Source: Spirometra erinaceieuropaei
Lineage: Eukaryota; Platyhelminthes; Cestoda; Diphyllobothriidea; Diphyllobothriidae
DNA length: 64,000 nucleotides
Direction of reading: 5' to 3'
Assembly: GCA_902702965.1 (NCBI GenBank)
Contig: CACRXP010000033.1
Span: 1,895,621 to 1,959,620, forward strand
The notes beneath the pieces were generated by a model, which was not told the DNA's origin, did not search any database, and worked only from the letters and a program-made list of their open reading frames with translations. The position numbers were made by a program, and so were the translations under genes. Positions 10,226-22,639 of this stretch are shown piece after piece; positions within the stretch are counted from its first letter, which is position 1, and every line of letters starts with the position of its first letter.

Positions 10226-13200
10226 AGTTAGTGACCTAACTCATAAAATGTGTCGAAGTTTGCGAATGGTTGACAATCACTAGCAAACCGACATTATTGC
10301 ATGAGTCCATTGTCCCCGTTAACTAACTAAAATTTTAAAAGAATTAGAAACACAAAATATATATTAAAGGCAGTGTTGCATTGTTTATAAACGTAAATTT
10401 ATTTTGAAAAGCACAATATCGCGAACATAGTCATTTGGGTCACATTTTAAGATGCATTCACACATCAAACTTCATTTTGGGGAAAAAATGGCTGTTCACA
10501 ACGAAATTCAGCAACGAATATGCCCTCGATCAATAAGAATCTGTTTCTTAAGAGGTGCTTTATTACTGTTTTCCGTTGACGGATCTCTGTGAACTTTGAA
10601 TTTTTGCACGATGAGACTAAGTAAATGTTTGACAATTTTGGCCGTTTCTTTCATGTTCCTTAACGCTGCCGTTTTCTTCTACCGTAAACGTAACAACATG
10701 TCTTTTCTATTTATTGTGGTCATTTGTATTGTTTTTGCTCGCTTTCGTATTCTGTTCTTTGATTATGAATGCACGGCAGAGCGCCCATATACATACTGAT
10801 ATTATGCTGAAACCATTAACGTCATGCTCGTTCTATTTCTGAATAAAGTATGCGCAGAAGCAAAAGTGCACGACCGGTAGTGTTTCATATGTTTAAAGCC
10901 GGAAATGATCATTCCGTGGTGGTCATCTATGTGACATTAGGTAGAATTTTCCAAACGGCAAAACAATTTCAGCCTACTTAAACGAAGGGATCCCTATCTG
11001 CGTTATTACTGTACTTTAGGGCACCAAATCGTCTCCGGTTTTCTTAAAATAACTTTTGTGTTAGCAGGTTAAATACCACGCTTAACATCGGACATAAAAT
11101 AAATTTTCAAGTTCAGCTAAATTCGTTTTTTTAACTCTTGCAGGCAAGTTACTAGCATTTCAATAACAAGATACTTTAGATGCGTAACCGGAGTCTAGGG
11201 CATGTATTACCATAGGAAATTGCAAAATATATTCCAACGTTCATTGTCGTTAAATCTGTTTGTTATTGTACTTGATATAATTACGCAAACACAATTTCTG
11301 AACAAAAAAGACATTGCACTGAAGAATGAGGATGAGCGCACAAAATGTGCAACGTAAAGGACGTCCAGGAATTCTCAAATTAATTTCTGTTATCAGATTT
11401 TATGGGATAGGTCATGCACTGTATATAGGTTGACTGCTAGATATATTTATTGCTAAATTTAATCGACTTTAAAATTAATTATTATGCTGTTCTGCCGTAC
11501 TTATTTATCAGTTAAATTTTACTTTTAGTTAGACTTTCAGTCAGCAATTTAAATGACACTGCCCATATCGTCTATTAAAACAAAAGTCCTGAAAAATGCA
11601 AATGAAAAGGTTTATTGACATGCCCACCTAGCTGAGAATCTTTTTCGTACAGGAGCATGTGGTGGATCACGATTTCTATTACAACGGTGACCAATAAATG
11701 AAATGTACGATCTGCGTAATCAATATGCACTATGTACACACCCCTTTATCTCAATTTTTTTATGCGTCCTACAATAGACTATCGCAAGAACCGACATGCT
11801 GTCCATTATTTTTCGGATAGACTTCGGGATGCCTAAAACTTGTTAGTGCACTGAGAGCGCTAAACGCGCCTGGGTTGCATACAGTTAATCTTAGGGTTCC
11901 GGATGTTCCGCATTCCAATGTGGAATAGTACAATCTATTGTTCGGACAATTCAATATGAGAAAATACTGATATCGTGAAGGGGGGGGCGTTAATATCCCG
12001 GTGTAAGTGGTGTCCCTGCGCGTTTATTTTCGAGGACGGTACAATAGAGGACTACGGCGTCCCTTGCCCTACCATAGACCCGCCCAAATGAGATATAGCC
12101 CCTTCGAGCCCCAGGGGATTGGCGGGTGCGTCCGGGGCTGGTGTTAGCAGGGGAAAATCAAACCAATGTCACCATCAAGAAAAAACAGTTTAATCGGCTC
12201 CATATCAATATTATCTTAATATTTCCAGGAGTCAAATCAGCCCTACCAGTCTTGAGGGCAAATCGCAACTAGAACGCATCCGCACATATCTCAAAAATTC
12301 ATAGAACCATTTGTCCGACTCAATTTAGCAGTTCACTGTTTTTGCACACCCCTTGTCTGAAGACGGGCTGGGAATTGGGTCTCGAAAACTTACGCTATAA
12401 AGCATACTGACTCTCAAAGTATTCAAACTTCCCAATTAAATCGCTTGGGACGCTCGCTTTTCAATTCCTACAAAAATAACTATTATAAAGTGTCAGAGCT
12501 CTTTCGTCTTATCAGTACGTCTTTGCATTATTTGATTAATACGTTTTTTGCTAAACCACTTCAGCATGTGCTAAGCAGATGATCTGACATATTTTCATTT
12601 AAAATAATTAACCCATAAACTTAGTTTACCAAACTTAACGCTGTAAGGATAACATCAAATTAGAGAACACACTTACTGCTTCCACCTCCATATACGAATT
12701 GGCAGACAAAGAAGAGGCCGAGGAAAAGGAACAACATGAAGGTAGACGTGTGGAAAATTTTCGATGAGACCGACTGCCTACGCGATGAACAACCCAGCCC
12801 AATGACGGGAGGGTTTTTATAGAGCAGTCAGGCCTCGCAACTATTCCTATTGGCCTAGGACTTAAGTTCGAGCGGGCTCTTAGAAAATTTTTGACTGACA
12901 TTTATTGATGGCAATGGCGTCGAAGGAACCTGTGCGGATAAAATCCAGTGAGGCGCGCAACTCAATTTACGAACAAGCTCAGTGTGTGTTAGTTAAAACA
13001 AACAAATAGAATAGTTCAGCTTGTTAGGAAAAGGTAACTAATGTAGTAATTAAAGTGAAAATGCGACAGCAAATTCCGATTCATTACTGATATTTTCAAC
13101 TGACTATCGTCAAGATCGAGCGTTTGCCATGCAGTTCACCAGTTAACCAGATCAAATGACAGGTAAATTCTTACTGTCATATCTAAACTTATCCTAAAAT

Positions 13201-13239
13201 TGACAGGTAATTTCGTCGTAGGGAAGTGCTTGATAGAAT
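10226..13239. other. No gene seen
   Basis: Strongly AT-rich sequence with short chance ORFs only. There is a run of seven or more G near 11985. No repeat family was recognised. Confidence 0.4.
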
Positions 13240-13545
13240 GACATTACTGGCTAATGCAAGGGAGACTGGAATGGCCTTTTCTGGTCTATTAGTCGTCGTC
13301 AGACAGACATGAATAACCCCGAAGTGTGGAACACCCGAGGCTCGAATTCACGATCTGTTAGTTAGAAGTCCACGCCTCTAACCATTGGGCCACGAGCCCG
13401 TTGCCTTGTCAGTTTCGATCGAGAATATACAATGGTAGGGGACGCTCACTGATCGTTCTTACGGAATTCACGCGTTCCGTTATGCTTTATGGACTCCCAC
13501 TCGAGCCCAACCAGCAGCCGCAGAGCGGATCATGATATAGGCAGA
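13240..13545 (-). mobile_element. tRNA-derived SINE (Arg-type head), copy 2, with shared body
   Basis: The tRNA-like head on the minus strand occupies 13332-13403: A-box 'tggcccaatggttagagg', 'ggacttctaac' around an Arg(UCU)-like anticodon, and B-box 'aattcgagcctc'. The flanking body (13430-13545, with 'gagcccaaccagcagccgc') reappears almost word for word at 26130-26215 and, inverted, at 26777-26880. The left part (13260-13310) matches 26590-26640. This copy is collinear and unrearranged, so it serves as the reference for the scrambled copies near 26 kb. Confidence 0.78.
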
Positions 13546-13811
13546 CTCTGAAACAAACGTAATGTATCATTGCTAGTTTTTTTATTTCTAAATGGTAAAT
13601 TTTTTTATAGGATATTATAGGAGACGGACAAAATAGCCAAAGTGTTAAACTGGTATCTATGTTCGGATTCAAATTCACCTGAGAACAGGATTTCCCTGCC
13701 CTAGCACGTTACTCGCTGCTAATCATGGACACGTGCAGATTTGCTTTGCTTTCCTTTCATTTTTCTCCGAATAGTTTGGACTTTCCGGAATTTAAAATAG
13801 CGTTTGATGAT

Positions 13812-13895
13812 GCCAAACTAGCATCACATGTACTAGCTAAAAATCCAGATACTCGTGTCTTGCGGGTATTCTACCGCTGCATGACACAGCTGCGA
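13812..13895 (+). repeat. Repeat segment shared with the foldback element core
   Basis: About 85 bp aligning with 14160-14240, with shared words such as 'tactagctaaa', 'ccagatactcgtgt' and 'accgctgcatg'. It lacks the inverted arms. It probably belongs to the same repeat family as the foldback element next to it. Confidence 0.55.
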
Positions 13896-14054
13896 GGGAT
13901 TCAGCTCCTCAGTGGGTCCCCCGGTATTTCCCGTGGGATTATTAGTTGATACTTCAGTTCACAGATTGTAAATTTTTAATTTCCGTAGAAATTAACTGCT
14001 AGATCGGAGTAGATCAGTTTATTCTAGGGTCTACGGGCGCAGACTGAAATATTT

Positions 14055-14343
14055 TGCATAAATATTTGGGCCGAAGCCCATCAGCCATAGCGAGATGAGC
14101 GCGTAATATTCATTTACCGCCGACAGGCAGGTAGTGGTATGTTTTAACGTTAAAGGGTGCCATATTAACCCCACAGGTAGTAGCTAAACGCCCAGACACT
14201 CGTGTTTCGCCCATATTCTGTCACCGCATGCCACATGGCATTTTCATATGTTAACACATACTACTAGCTACTTGTCGGTAGTCCATTAATATCGCGCGAT
14301 CACCCCGCTGTGACTGATGGACTTCGGCCCAAATATCCATGCA
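14055..14343. repeat. Foldback (MITE-like) element with about 94-bp inverted arms
   Basis: The left arm (14055-14148) and right arm (14250-14343) are imperfect reverse complements. For example, 'aatatttgggccgaagccca' on the left pairs with 'tggacttcggcccaaatat' on the right. The 100-bp core resembles 13812-13895. There is no coding capacity. It could be a non-autonomous DNA transposon or an inverted duplication; no clear target-site duplication was found. Confidence 0.65.
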
Positions 14344-14349
14344 TCAAGG

Positions 14350-17300
14350 TTCAGTTTTCACCCTAAACCATAAAATATACTGATCGCTTCCGAGTTAGCA
14401 GTGAAGTTCTAAGGAAATAGAGAAATTGTGATTTTGAACTAACTGAACATCCTGATTTCGCGTTTGCAATCCTCTTTGACGTCTTGTGTGTTGCTACATC
14501 CACTCCGTAATTCGCTTTGGCGTTTCATATCTAGTCGGACTCACAAAAGTTAATGACTATGTCGTCTAAAGATACTTTAATGTGTCCACTCCTCACCGGT
14601 ACCCAAGTGCAGATGCCCTCTTTTTGACGTCAGTTGCTTATCGCGTAATCTGCTTTGTTGATCCTCCATCACAAATATTGCCGAGGATCCTGTGAAACCC
14701 ATTGAATCTGCATCCGTGGCGCATAGTTGTCGAAAGTGAGAACTGACAGGAGAGTTCTCAATGACCGACAACACAAGTAACAAATCAGGAATGCAGATTA
14801 TGCTGTACAAACACTGAGGAGGCGAATCAGATGTGATTTGCGACAAGTTAAATCTCTGCAAACACCTGCCGGAGATTGCTCTACCGGTACCATCCTCGAC
14901 ACTTCTGCCTTCCCTTTGGGCATTTGCCGGCTAATATATACTGTTCACATTCAGAAGCGCTGGTCTCCTTGTGTGTGTGACTCGACAGTTTGTGCGACTG
15001 CCACTCGTGTTTATTTGAGTTAAATATGATTTATTTTCTATTTGGAGAGTCACATTCAACTAAAGAACTATATATCTGCAGTGATATTGAAAAAAAGGTT
15101 TTTCTTTAGTATGCCAAAATAAAAACCAGTAAAAACTTTGACACACGGTTTATAAACAATTTATCATCGTGCCGAATTTCCCGTGACTGCTTTATTTCTT
15201 ATACAGCCGTGTATACTTGTTTTTTTAAATTTATGCAGAGACCGGTTTGTTTATTCCACACCGCCCCTTTGAAAATGTCTCGTATTAAGGTCACGCGACC
15301 GTCCCGGAAGGTATGGGAATTAATTATATGCACTAGTCTAGGCCGCTCAATCAATGTCGCGTGGAATCGTAGTGAAGACATCAGGGTCTTGTCCGTAAAC
15401 GCTATCCTACACATTCTGCCCATGAACTGTGGTTTCTTGTGCCACTATCCCCCACTGTCGATGGCAAATCTGCGTGAAAACAGACAATCTAAAGTAGTGG
15501 AACTTCTACATATGGACCAGATTCCCTCTATCCATCTGAAACGTCAAGCGTATAAACACAAAAATTATTAGCATGGCTTGATGCCATTCCAATGTATCAT
15601 TGATATACTTTGTTTCGTATTAGATAATCCATTTCATTACGTATTTTTCCTTGAAGTTCGCACGATAGGAACTTACCGAAATAAGATTTGCTTATAAAGA
15701 TTTTGGGCATGCAATAAAAATAATTAATTAATGCAAATTGCTGTGATTTATAGCAGTTTATTGTTGTTTATATAATCCCAAGGGAATGGTATGATCTGTA
15801 CTTCAGAAATGTCGTCTCCACAGGGAAACAAGGAAAACCACGTTCATCGCAGTGAGGAACAATGTATCATTCTGTCGAATTCATAGCTCCACGTCAGCTT
15901 ATTTTACTTAGAAGCAATCGTAATCAACAAACCGCTTAATTAGGCTCATTTTAAGACTGGTCTTTTGTCCATTATTTTACGAATCTATAACAGTCATAAT
16001 CTAAGACTCGGACAGCCACCGAGGCATATGACTGATAGATGCGGGATTTAAATTCCTGTCCTTCGGAAAGTTCGCGGAGAGCGAAGTAATTTATCGGTTA
16101 GATCGTCGTATAAAATCTACCGGTCCTTGTTCTGTTCAGCATTTGACTTGACTAGTATTTTTCCGTTTTAGTGTACAAAATTAGTGTTTGTTATCGGCTA
16201 CAAGATGCAGCAGCTTCCTTCAAAAATGTGTTAATATGCTCAGTTGTCAGCCTCATTCTTTTAGCTCAAACACAAGAAGAGCGTATGGCAAGTGAAGTAC
16301 GTCAAATGTCGCAGGGATTAATGGAAACGGAAAGTTGATGATACTAACAATTTTCCACACTCCATTTAACGCATATTTCATTAATTTCGAAAGCCAACAA
16401 ATCTTGCAGATGGCCACCGTCATTCATGATGAAGTCGGATCTATATGAATATGTGGCAGTCCGTTCTCCTGGTGGCCAGCGCGACCGCGTACTCTCGCCA
16501 CTCACACCCAGCAAACTTTACACTCTTACGAGACAACCCCAAACATAATGCGGACTCGTGATATCATGCAACCTAACTTAAAATGCAATTTGTCTACTGA
16601 CTGTCAGAAAACCGAAACGTTTGCTCAAAAACGTGACTTGATGGTCAAAAACGATGTTGCACGCAATTAGGCGGTCAACCTGATCGAAGTTCATGTAAGT
16701 GAAGAAAAAAGCATCCAGCTTCATTAAAAAAATGTGGTGACCGACAAAATACAAAGCAAAAGCATTGAAGGCGCAAAGTTCTGAAGTCAGGGCTAACAGC
16801 ATAAACTAGGGCAGGGGAATCTCAATAAAGTTGTCTCAATGAACATGCGCAAACGAAGTAAACATCTGTCCCACAATTTGTGATCGCTCTCATGCTAGGC
16901 ACACCTGTTGTCCTCCCAGATATTGTCGGCTACGACGGTGTGTCATGTGCAGTACCTGTTTGTGCGTAAGGATCTCCAACAGCAATGTTTCCTTTGTCAG
17001 TTAGGACTGCCTCATCCCAAGCGAAGTCGGTGGGCTTTTCTCAATGGACGCGTTCAAAGCAGCGGCGGTCAATTTAATCAAGTTTACTTTCGTCTTACAC
17101 GCGCACATCATAACACTCCCAGTTGTTTAGAAGAAGCTGCCCTGTACACGCAGACTATCAAAATTATTACAATGTCGTGACGAGTTGGTACGCATCTTTA
17201 AAGGCTTACGAAAACCTTGCAAGCAGCATCGACCCGGACGATATCGCAGTGCTTGTTTTATTTCCACGAAACCTTTGAAGCAGTCCTGCCCCTCAAACCG

Positions 17301-18960
17301 ACGTAACTCCGGTCGACTTGAAGCACGTAAGCACTTTAGACTTCAGGGTAAGGTGATACCATAGTAACGCACAGGTAATAACCAAAAGCCCATATTCATC
17401 TAAAAAAATTTGGTCTGAGCCTAGAGACATTGAATAAACTTAGCTACCCCAAGTTCATTGTTTATATTTAAGAAAATTAAAAAGCGACAACCTTGGTCTT
17501 CCCAGCGCTAATAAATAAACCGACAGTTTAATCGACCCCGTATGCCCTCAAAATACGTCCTTACAGCCTTTCGGCGGCGAGGGCAACAGACAATTTTACA
17601 CGCGCGCTACGGGAGAATCTACCTTTTGTTTGCCTCTAATTCGTAGTACGAAAAAAAAGATGAATATGGTGTATATTCGCATTCATGCTCTCCCAACGCT
17701 CAAAACACATGCAAATCAAAATAAGATACATCCGTGTTATTCCAACGACGAGCGTGCGAACAACCCTGCAGAATGTTTAGCTGGCAAGAGCTTTAGCTAC
17801 AGAATTATTTATTTCATAGCGAGGTATGGTGCCGAAATCAGTATCAACTACGGGTTAGACCACATTTCCGTATCTCCACGCCGTTGGCTGGCCTAAGGAC
17901 CATGGCAGACGGTAGTTAATTTAAATACTACGGTTTCTAGTTCACACCGTAGCCAATTTGTGGCAAAAATGTTATTAACCAAATGTCATTGCAGTATTCA
18001 GTTACAGTATAAGCAATGTCACAATAGATGAAACCTCTACGCGTGAAGATCAGGCGGAAATTAACAGTTTTCACCAGCCAACAACTTGGCGTGACACAGG
18101 TCTTTGAGACATGGAAGTGCTCCCTGAACCCTGGGTATGCAATCCCCATAGTTAGGGATGGAAGAGGACCATATTGCTAACTTTTGTTGTTGCTGACAAG
18201 CCCGTGAGATTATTAGTTACATTTAGAGCAGGCATTAAGACACATGATGTTACGTGTTAACAAACCTTCCATCGGACTACGAGACTTATATAGGAAACAA
18301 ACATAAGTCTGAAACGTAAGGTCTAGCGGATTTCCCATATTTTTCTCTAAATTCAAACGTAAGAAGACTTAAGCAAAAATTACAGTTTTCGAATAGACGC
18401 TAAAGGATAAACTGTCCTCCGATTAGACCATGTTCAAAGTTCAAACTATTTGCACGTTTGTGTACAATGACTTGATAGTGAACAAACTTGCAATTTCTGC
18501 CTGGTGATAGGCGTTTCGGTACTTCAACTTAAAGGAGAAAAACACCGTGGTCAATCCCAGCGAGTATATAAGTAAAAATTGAAAACACATTAGTGTTTGT
18601 ATCCAAAGTCGGCCTTAAAATGGATAGGAAACTAGGGAGGAAATACCGAAATGGATGACGCATAATTACCAATGGTTTTGATAGTGACCACTTTGAAGAT
18701 ATGTTTTCCAGGATACTGCATACGGATTTGCTGCCAAAGTTCGACCCTACAACGCCACCACCGGCTTTCTGCATCCGCCCCTGTTATCGTGGCCCCTTTC
18801 AACCAGTCGGAAGCCGCTTAGGCTGGTACTTTCAACACCGCGACTGACGCTCTCCGTGAACGGACGCTCATCTCTGTTGCACGCAAACAGCCAACTTACA
18901 GCAACCTGCCCTGTGTACAGAATAAACTATTCCTCACAGCTCCCTGACTGCTGACATTAG
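14350..18960. other. No supported gene
   Basis: AT-rich sequence with scattered chance ORFs. The longest (15209-15571 plus, 120 codons) has no motif, no splice border and no relative elsewhere in the window. A GAAACGTC near 15540 lacks the rest of a hammerhead. Confidence 0.35.
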
Positions 18961-18974
18961 ACGAAACGAACTTA

Positions 18975-19640
18975 TTGTGATTGGTTTAAGGTGATCTCAT
19001 ATTCTTTAACCGCCACGGAAGGTTGCGTGTTCGAATCACGTCGGGGTCACTGCAGCTGGACAGGAGGGGCCCCAGTTTTAGCCGGCGGGTGTGGTTGTGT
19101 GTCAGCAGCCTGGCAACGATTGTCGCGGCCATCGACCGACAAAACGGAGCCGGAGAAAAGGGGGACTGGAGCGGCTGCTACAGTCTATCTATTTATTCTT
19201 CCTCCGTTCGGATTTTTCATACGAACACGAAGGGAGCACTTGTAGTGGCTTTATTCCAAACGGGTGTGGCAACGCTGGGCATCTCGTGGGTGTCTGGACG
19301 TGGTCATTACGGGCTGTCTGGCGTTCGCGTATTCGGCCTTCCAACTGGCCAATCAGATTCATCGTTGAGTCAGACGTGCCCCGGCTTAACATGCTTCAAC
19401 GCATTCCCTGACTGGCACTTGGGACACCGCTATCCTGACGCCGGACATACCCTCGTCCGGCTGCTTACTCGCTCCAGCCCTTCTCCAGTGATTCTAAGCA
19501 GAATAAACAATCCTCCCGACTGCCGTCCATTCCTCTTTCAACTCGGAACGGGTTTTGAGGGTCATGGTAGTCAGGATTTCTCTCCGGATGAGGCTGCTGC
19601 GATAAGTCTACTCGAGTTATTATAGTTATTATTAACTGCA
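18975..19640 (+). mobile_element. Second tRNA-derived SINE type, GC-rich body
   Basis: The head near 18985-19050 has a good B-box ('gtgttcgaatcac') in a T-arm that pairs, a weaker A-box ('ggtttaaggtg') and 'aaccgccacggaagg' between them. The body, to about 19640, is markedly more GC-rich than its surroundings and ends in an AT-rich 'ttattatagttattatt' tail. A 200-codon ORF (19023-19625) and two overlapping ORFs run through it; no protein family is recognisable and the length is explained by GC richness. This is a different tRNA ancestor from the Arg-type SINEs. Confidence 0.58.
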
Positions 19641-20219
19641 TCTCGAAAATTGGTGGATTCATTAGATAAAAGTGTCCCGTTGCTATCTCTTTACTTTTCG
19701 AAGATAGTTCCCGCGAGTTTCGGTGATTACACTGCCACATGTTTGACCTGGTTCAGCGCAAGCCAATCTTTCGACACTCGCCTACTCCATTTTCCAATTG
19801 TTGCCTGGGTACATTCTCTGACCCTTTAGTTATTTATTGAGACCGGCATTTGCAGTCATCGATCATGCCGCATGCCACATTTATGAGGGTGCTTTCCTGC
19901 ATCAAATCCAATTTGCAAGTTCGATTGAAGTTTCCTCAACTTCTCTGGTCTCGGAATTTGGAAATGATAAATGCACCTAGACTCTACTGTCTGATGATGG
20001 ATACCCGCACAAGTTAGACTAGTATACTAGTCTTTCTTCCTTAACACTGAATAATTTAGGATTCAAAAAACCTCGCATTTTTGAGGACTCTAAACAACTT
20101 TATGGGCAATGGTTGATGAGCAATTTCATTTATGCATACTGTAATCTACATATATAGAGAGCAAGTTGCACACGCACACACACTTTGTACCGTTGTGCTT
20201 CCCCTGGTCGTGTCTTATA

Positions 20220-20420
20220 TTTGTCAGGTATCTTTGGTACAAAGCGAAAAATATCATCCACATGGCGCGGAAAGGCCGACGTTCATAAACACCTCAAAAG
20301 AAAACGTACTTCAGCGCAAATCATAGCACCGCACAGGTTCCCATTCATCTAACGCCATCCAAGCAGGATGAGGGAATGCCTTTCTGATTAGATACGGAAA
20401 TGGAGATTGGGCAGTCAGGC
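20220..20420. repeat. Dispersed repeat family A, copy 2 (partial)
   Basis: Matches 22820-22985 closely: 'acaaagcgaaaaatatcatc' against 'acaaagcgcaaaatattatc', and 'ggttcccattcatctaacg' against 'ggttcccattcatctaatg'. Only the middle of the family is present. Confidence 0.6.
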
Positions 20421-20599
20421 AAATGAAATAAAAAGAACACTTTAATAGTTATTGTTTACAATTTCTGATGTTCAGAAACGCATTATTACTCCTTAAAGAC
20501 ATCATATGGAATCAGGAAACAGCTCATAATTTTGCTTTGCAGGAGGAAAGTCGATCAGCACGAGGCCGATCAACGTGACACGCCACTTGGGATTTCTGG

Positions 20600-20731
20600 T
20601 CGATTAAGTGCATTTTACGCTTTGACAATGGAGGGCCGGCCACGTTTTTCGAAACGTCATCATTTAGATAAACCCGTTCCAGCGAGCCCATCTTCTTCTT
20701 CTTCTTCTTCTTCTTCTTCTTCTTCTTCTTC
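20600..20731 (+). mobile_element. PLE 3' end relic with decayed hammerhead and (TTC)n tail
   Basis: The order of elements equals the end of the intact PLE at 59495-59590: a decayed catalytic box (TTGACAA at 20622 where CTGACGA is expected), GAAACGTC at 20651-20658, then 'cgttccagcgagccc', then a trinucleotide tail. Both changes in the first box are transitions. The body of the element is gone, and stem II no longer pairs well. Confidence 0.55.
20691..20731 (+). repeat. (TTC)n microsatellite
   Basis: Forty-one bases of pure TTC repeat. Because the PLE copies here end in short TTC runs, it probably grew from a PLE tail. Confidence 0.95.
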
Positions 20732-20739
20732 GTATGCCA

Positions 20740-21750
20740 ACACTGGTTACACAATATAGACTGTCGAATGTAATTCGATTCTGCATCGTTAACTCATTGG
20801 AGATAACCCATTGAACTAAAAAGATTTGTTTAAAATAGAACATTCAGGTGTAGTGCAACGCAGCTCACGCAACTGCTGACTGCGAAATTTAAGAAAAAGA
20901 CGCGAATAAAGCAGGAAGTCAGAAATCATAAGCGTTACTGGCAGCCAGGCTCTCTGCACACAATTAGGAGCGGACAGCCATCGTAGTTGAAAAGACTGAA
21001 ATACTCAGTCGGTTAAAACAGCGTCGTTTCAAGCAAGGTAATGAGATATTGTTCCGTTGGCTTGCTGGGTAGGATATTAACATGCAGAGACAACTAACAT
21101 CCACGGTTATTCTGTGAAAAAAACAGGAACGATGGAAAAGTGCGAGACAGATCAGCTGCCGTGCAACCAATGAAACTCGGACTCATTGCGTCCCAATGAC
21201 AGCATTGCCTCACTGGTTCGCGACTGCCTATCCGTCAGGCACGAGGAACCGCTCATTTCCTATCTAACCTTCTTTGAGGGCCGCCCCACAATCCGCAGCC
21301 TGTAGACGGCCGGGAAACCAACAGTTAGGCTAACGGAGTGCCCCTGTCATACGCCAGGCCAAAATTATCCGCAAATGATTGTTCAGTTAACGATGACTCC
21401 ACCCTCTCCAGTTGAATGCAATGACTACTTGACAAAAGTTTCACGGCGATTCTTTCTAAGGGACCGATCGAAATTGACCTCGTTCCGCAAGGCATGGCCT
21501 GCTATGTATCTGGTCTCTAGTTGCAGGTAAGCAAAAGCTTCTGTGTACGGGGTGGAGATTAAGGTGTATACATTTGAATATGAAAAACATGATGGGGACG
21601 GTCTCATTAAGTAAAATGAAGGTGTAATGACGATTTCCAGGTTTATGCATAAATCAGGGTCCCATTTCAAGGGGATGCGCCAAGTGAACTTTTAAGAAGA
21701 CACCTAACTTAAGCTGTATCATAAACCTTTCCACTAGCTGTCATCCGCGT
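20740..21750. other. No gene seen
   Basis: Non-coding; only chance ORFs in competing frames at 21425-21670. Confidence 0.4.
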
Positions 21751-21751
21751 A

Positions 21752-22072
21752 ATGTTCTCCCCTAGTCCCATCCCATACGGAGAGGACAAGGACAAACTGT
21801 CAGTTCAGACAACCTCTGTGTGTATTTACTCATTCACCTACACCTCTGGAGCAGAATATATCAGTCGCACGAGCCAGCGTTTGTCCAAAAGAATAGAAGA
21901 AGATCTTCCGGCATGTTTAGGAAAGGGTCGAATAACGAACATCATCAGCTCTATCCGTGCGCATATGGTAGACAAGGAAAACCGTGTAGACGCCAGAGAG
22001 GCCGTCACAGTGATTTACAAGGTCCCGGCAGCGCCTGTTGGCTACGCCAACCGATCCTATGCGCACAGATGA
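21752..22072 (+). pseudogene. GIY-YIG endonuclease-like fragment of a retroelement
   Basis: The open frame reads 'VCIYSFTYTSGAEYISRTSQ' followed by 'RLSKRIEEDLPACL' and 'SSIRAHMVD'. This follows the layout of a divergent GIY-YIG domain: an aromatic-rich first strand, a -x-Y-I-G-x-T-x-R- second motif (here the Gly is Ser), a basic helix ending in E-H/D-x-P, then a histidine-bearing helix. It differs from both GIY-YIG types attached to PLEs elsewhere in the window. The replaced motif glycine and the absence of an RT nearby suggest a dead fragment. Its assignment to PLEs, and not to another retroelement, is inference. Confidence 0.5.
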
Positions 22073-22139
22073 ACTTCATACAGGTCCCACAGTTGCCATG
22101 GCTCAAAGTCACCAATCCAGCCACCCGCGTATAATTACC

Positions 22140-22635
22140 TTCCCCGGACCCACCTTATCCCTTGCGGTGACTGGAATTTTGGTCTTTCACTTCCCCGCTC
22201 CACTCCACAATCAAGAGCTACAGCATAATTATCTATCGGCCCGTATCTTTGAATTCATTACTTCAGTAGTCATATAGATGTACAGGCCTGAAGATAATTT
22301 ATCGAAGCAGGCATACGCTTGCTAACTTGCCTTTTGAAGAAATATTAAGACTGAAAGACTACTGGAACCAGTTGTTTCTATGTCAAAACCCGCACATTTA
22401 ACAGTAGTGACGAGCTCGACTTCACGTTCACGAAAATAACTGTCTGCACCAAAAGCAAGACAAGCGGAGAATTGATCGAGATCTAGAAATCGGATGAGAA
22501 TTAAGTCTGTCTATGTACTGATCAAAAATCATCACACAAAACACTGTAAAACCTGCTATGCTGCTGCTCCACAAGTTTGAACCGTTAGACAAATAAATAA
22601 ATTGTTCGGTGGCTCGTTCCATCTACGTTTTATTT
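22140..22635. other. No gene seen
   Basis: Non-coding, without recognisable repeats. Confidence 0.4.
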
Positions 22636-22639
22636 AGAA

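Noticed and set aside
13332..13403. tRNA-like sequence with A- and B-boxes on the minus strand (also at 5440, 26636, 38504, 44746, 50964)
   Set aside because: The acceptor stems do not pair, the B-boxes vary, and all share attached body sequence, so they are SINE heads and not functional tRNA genes.
15538..15550. GAAACGTC, the second half of a hammerhead
   Set aside because: No CTGANGA box or stem II upstream; the eight-base match is expected by chance.
19982..20020. CTGATGATGGATACC, looking like the first half of a hammerhead
   Set aside because: No GAAA-plus-palindrome box follows and no stem II forms.
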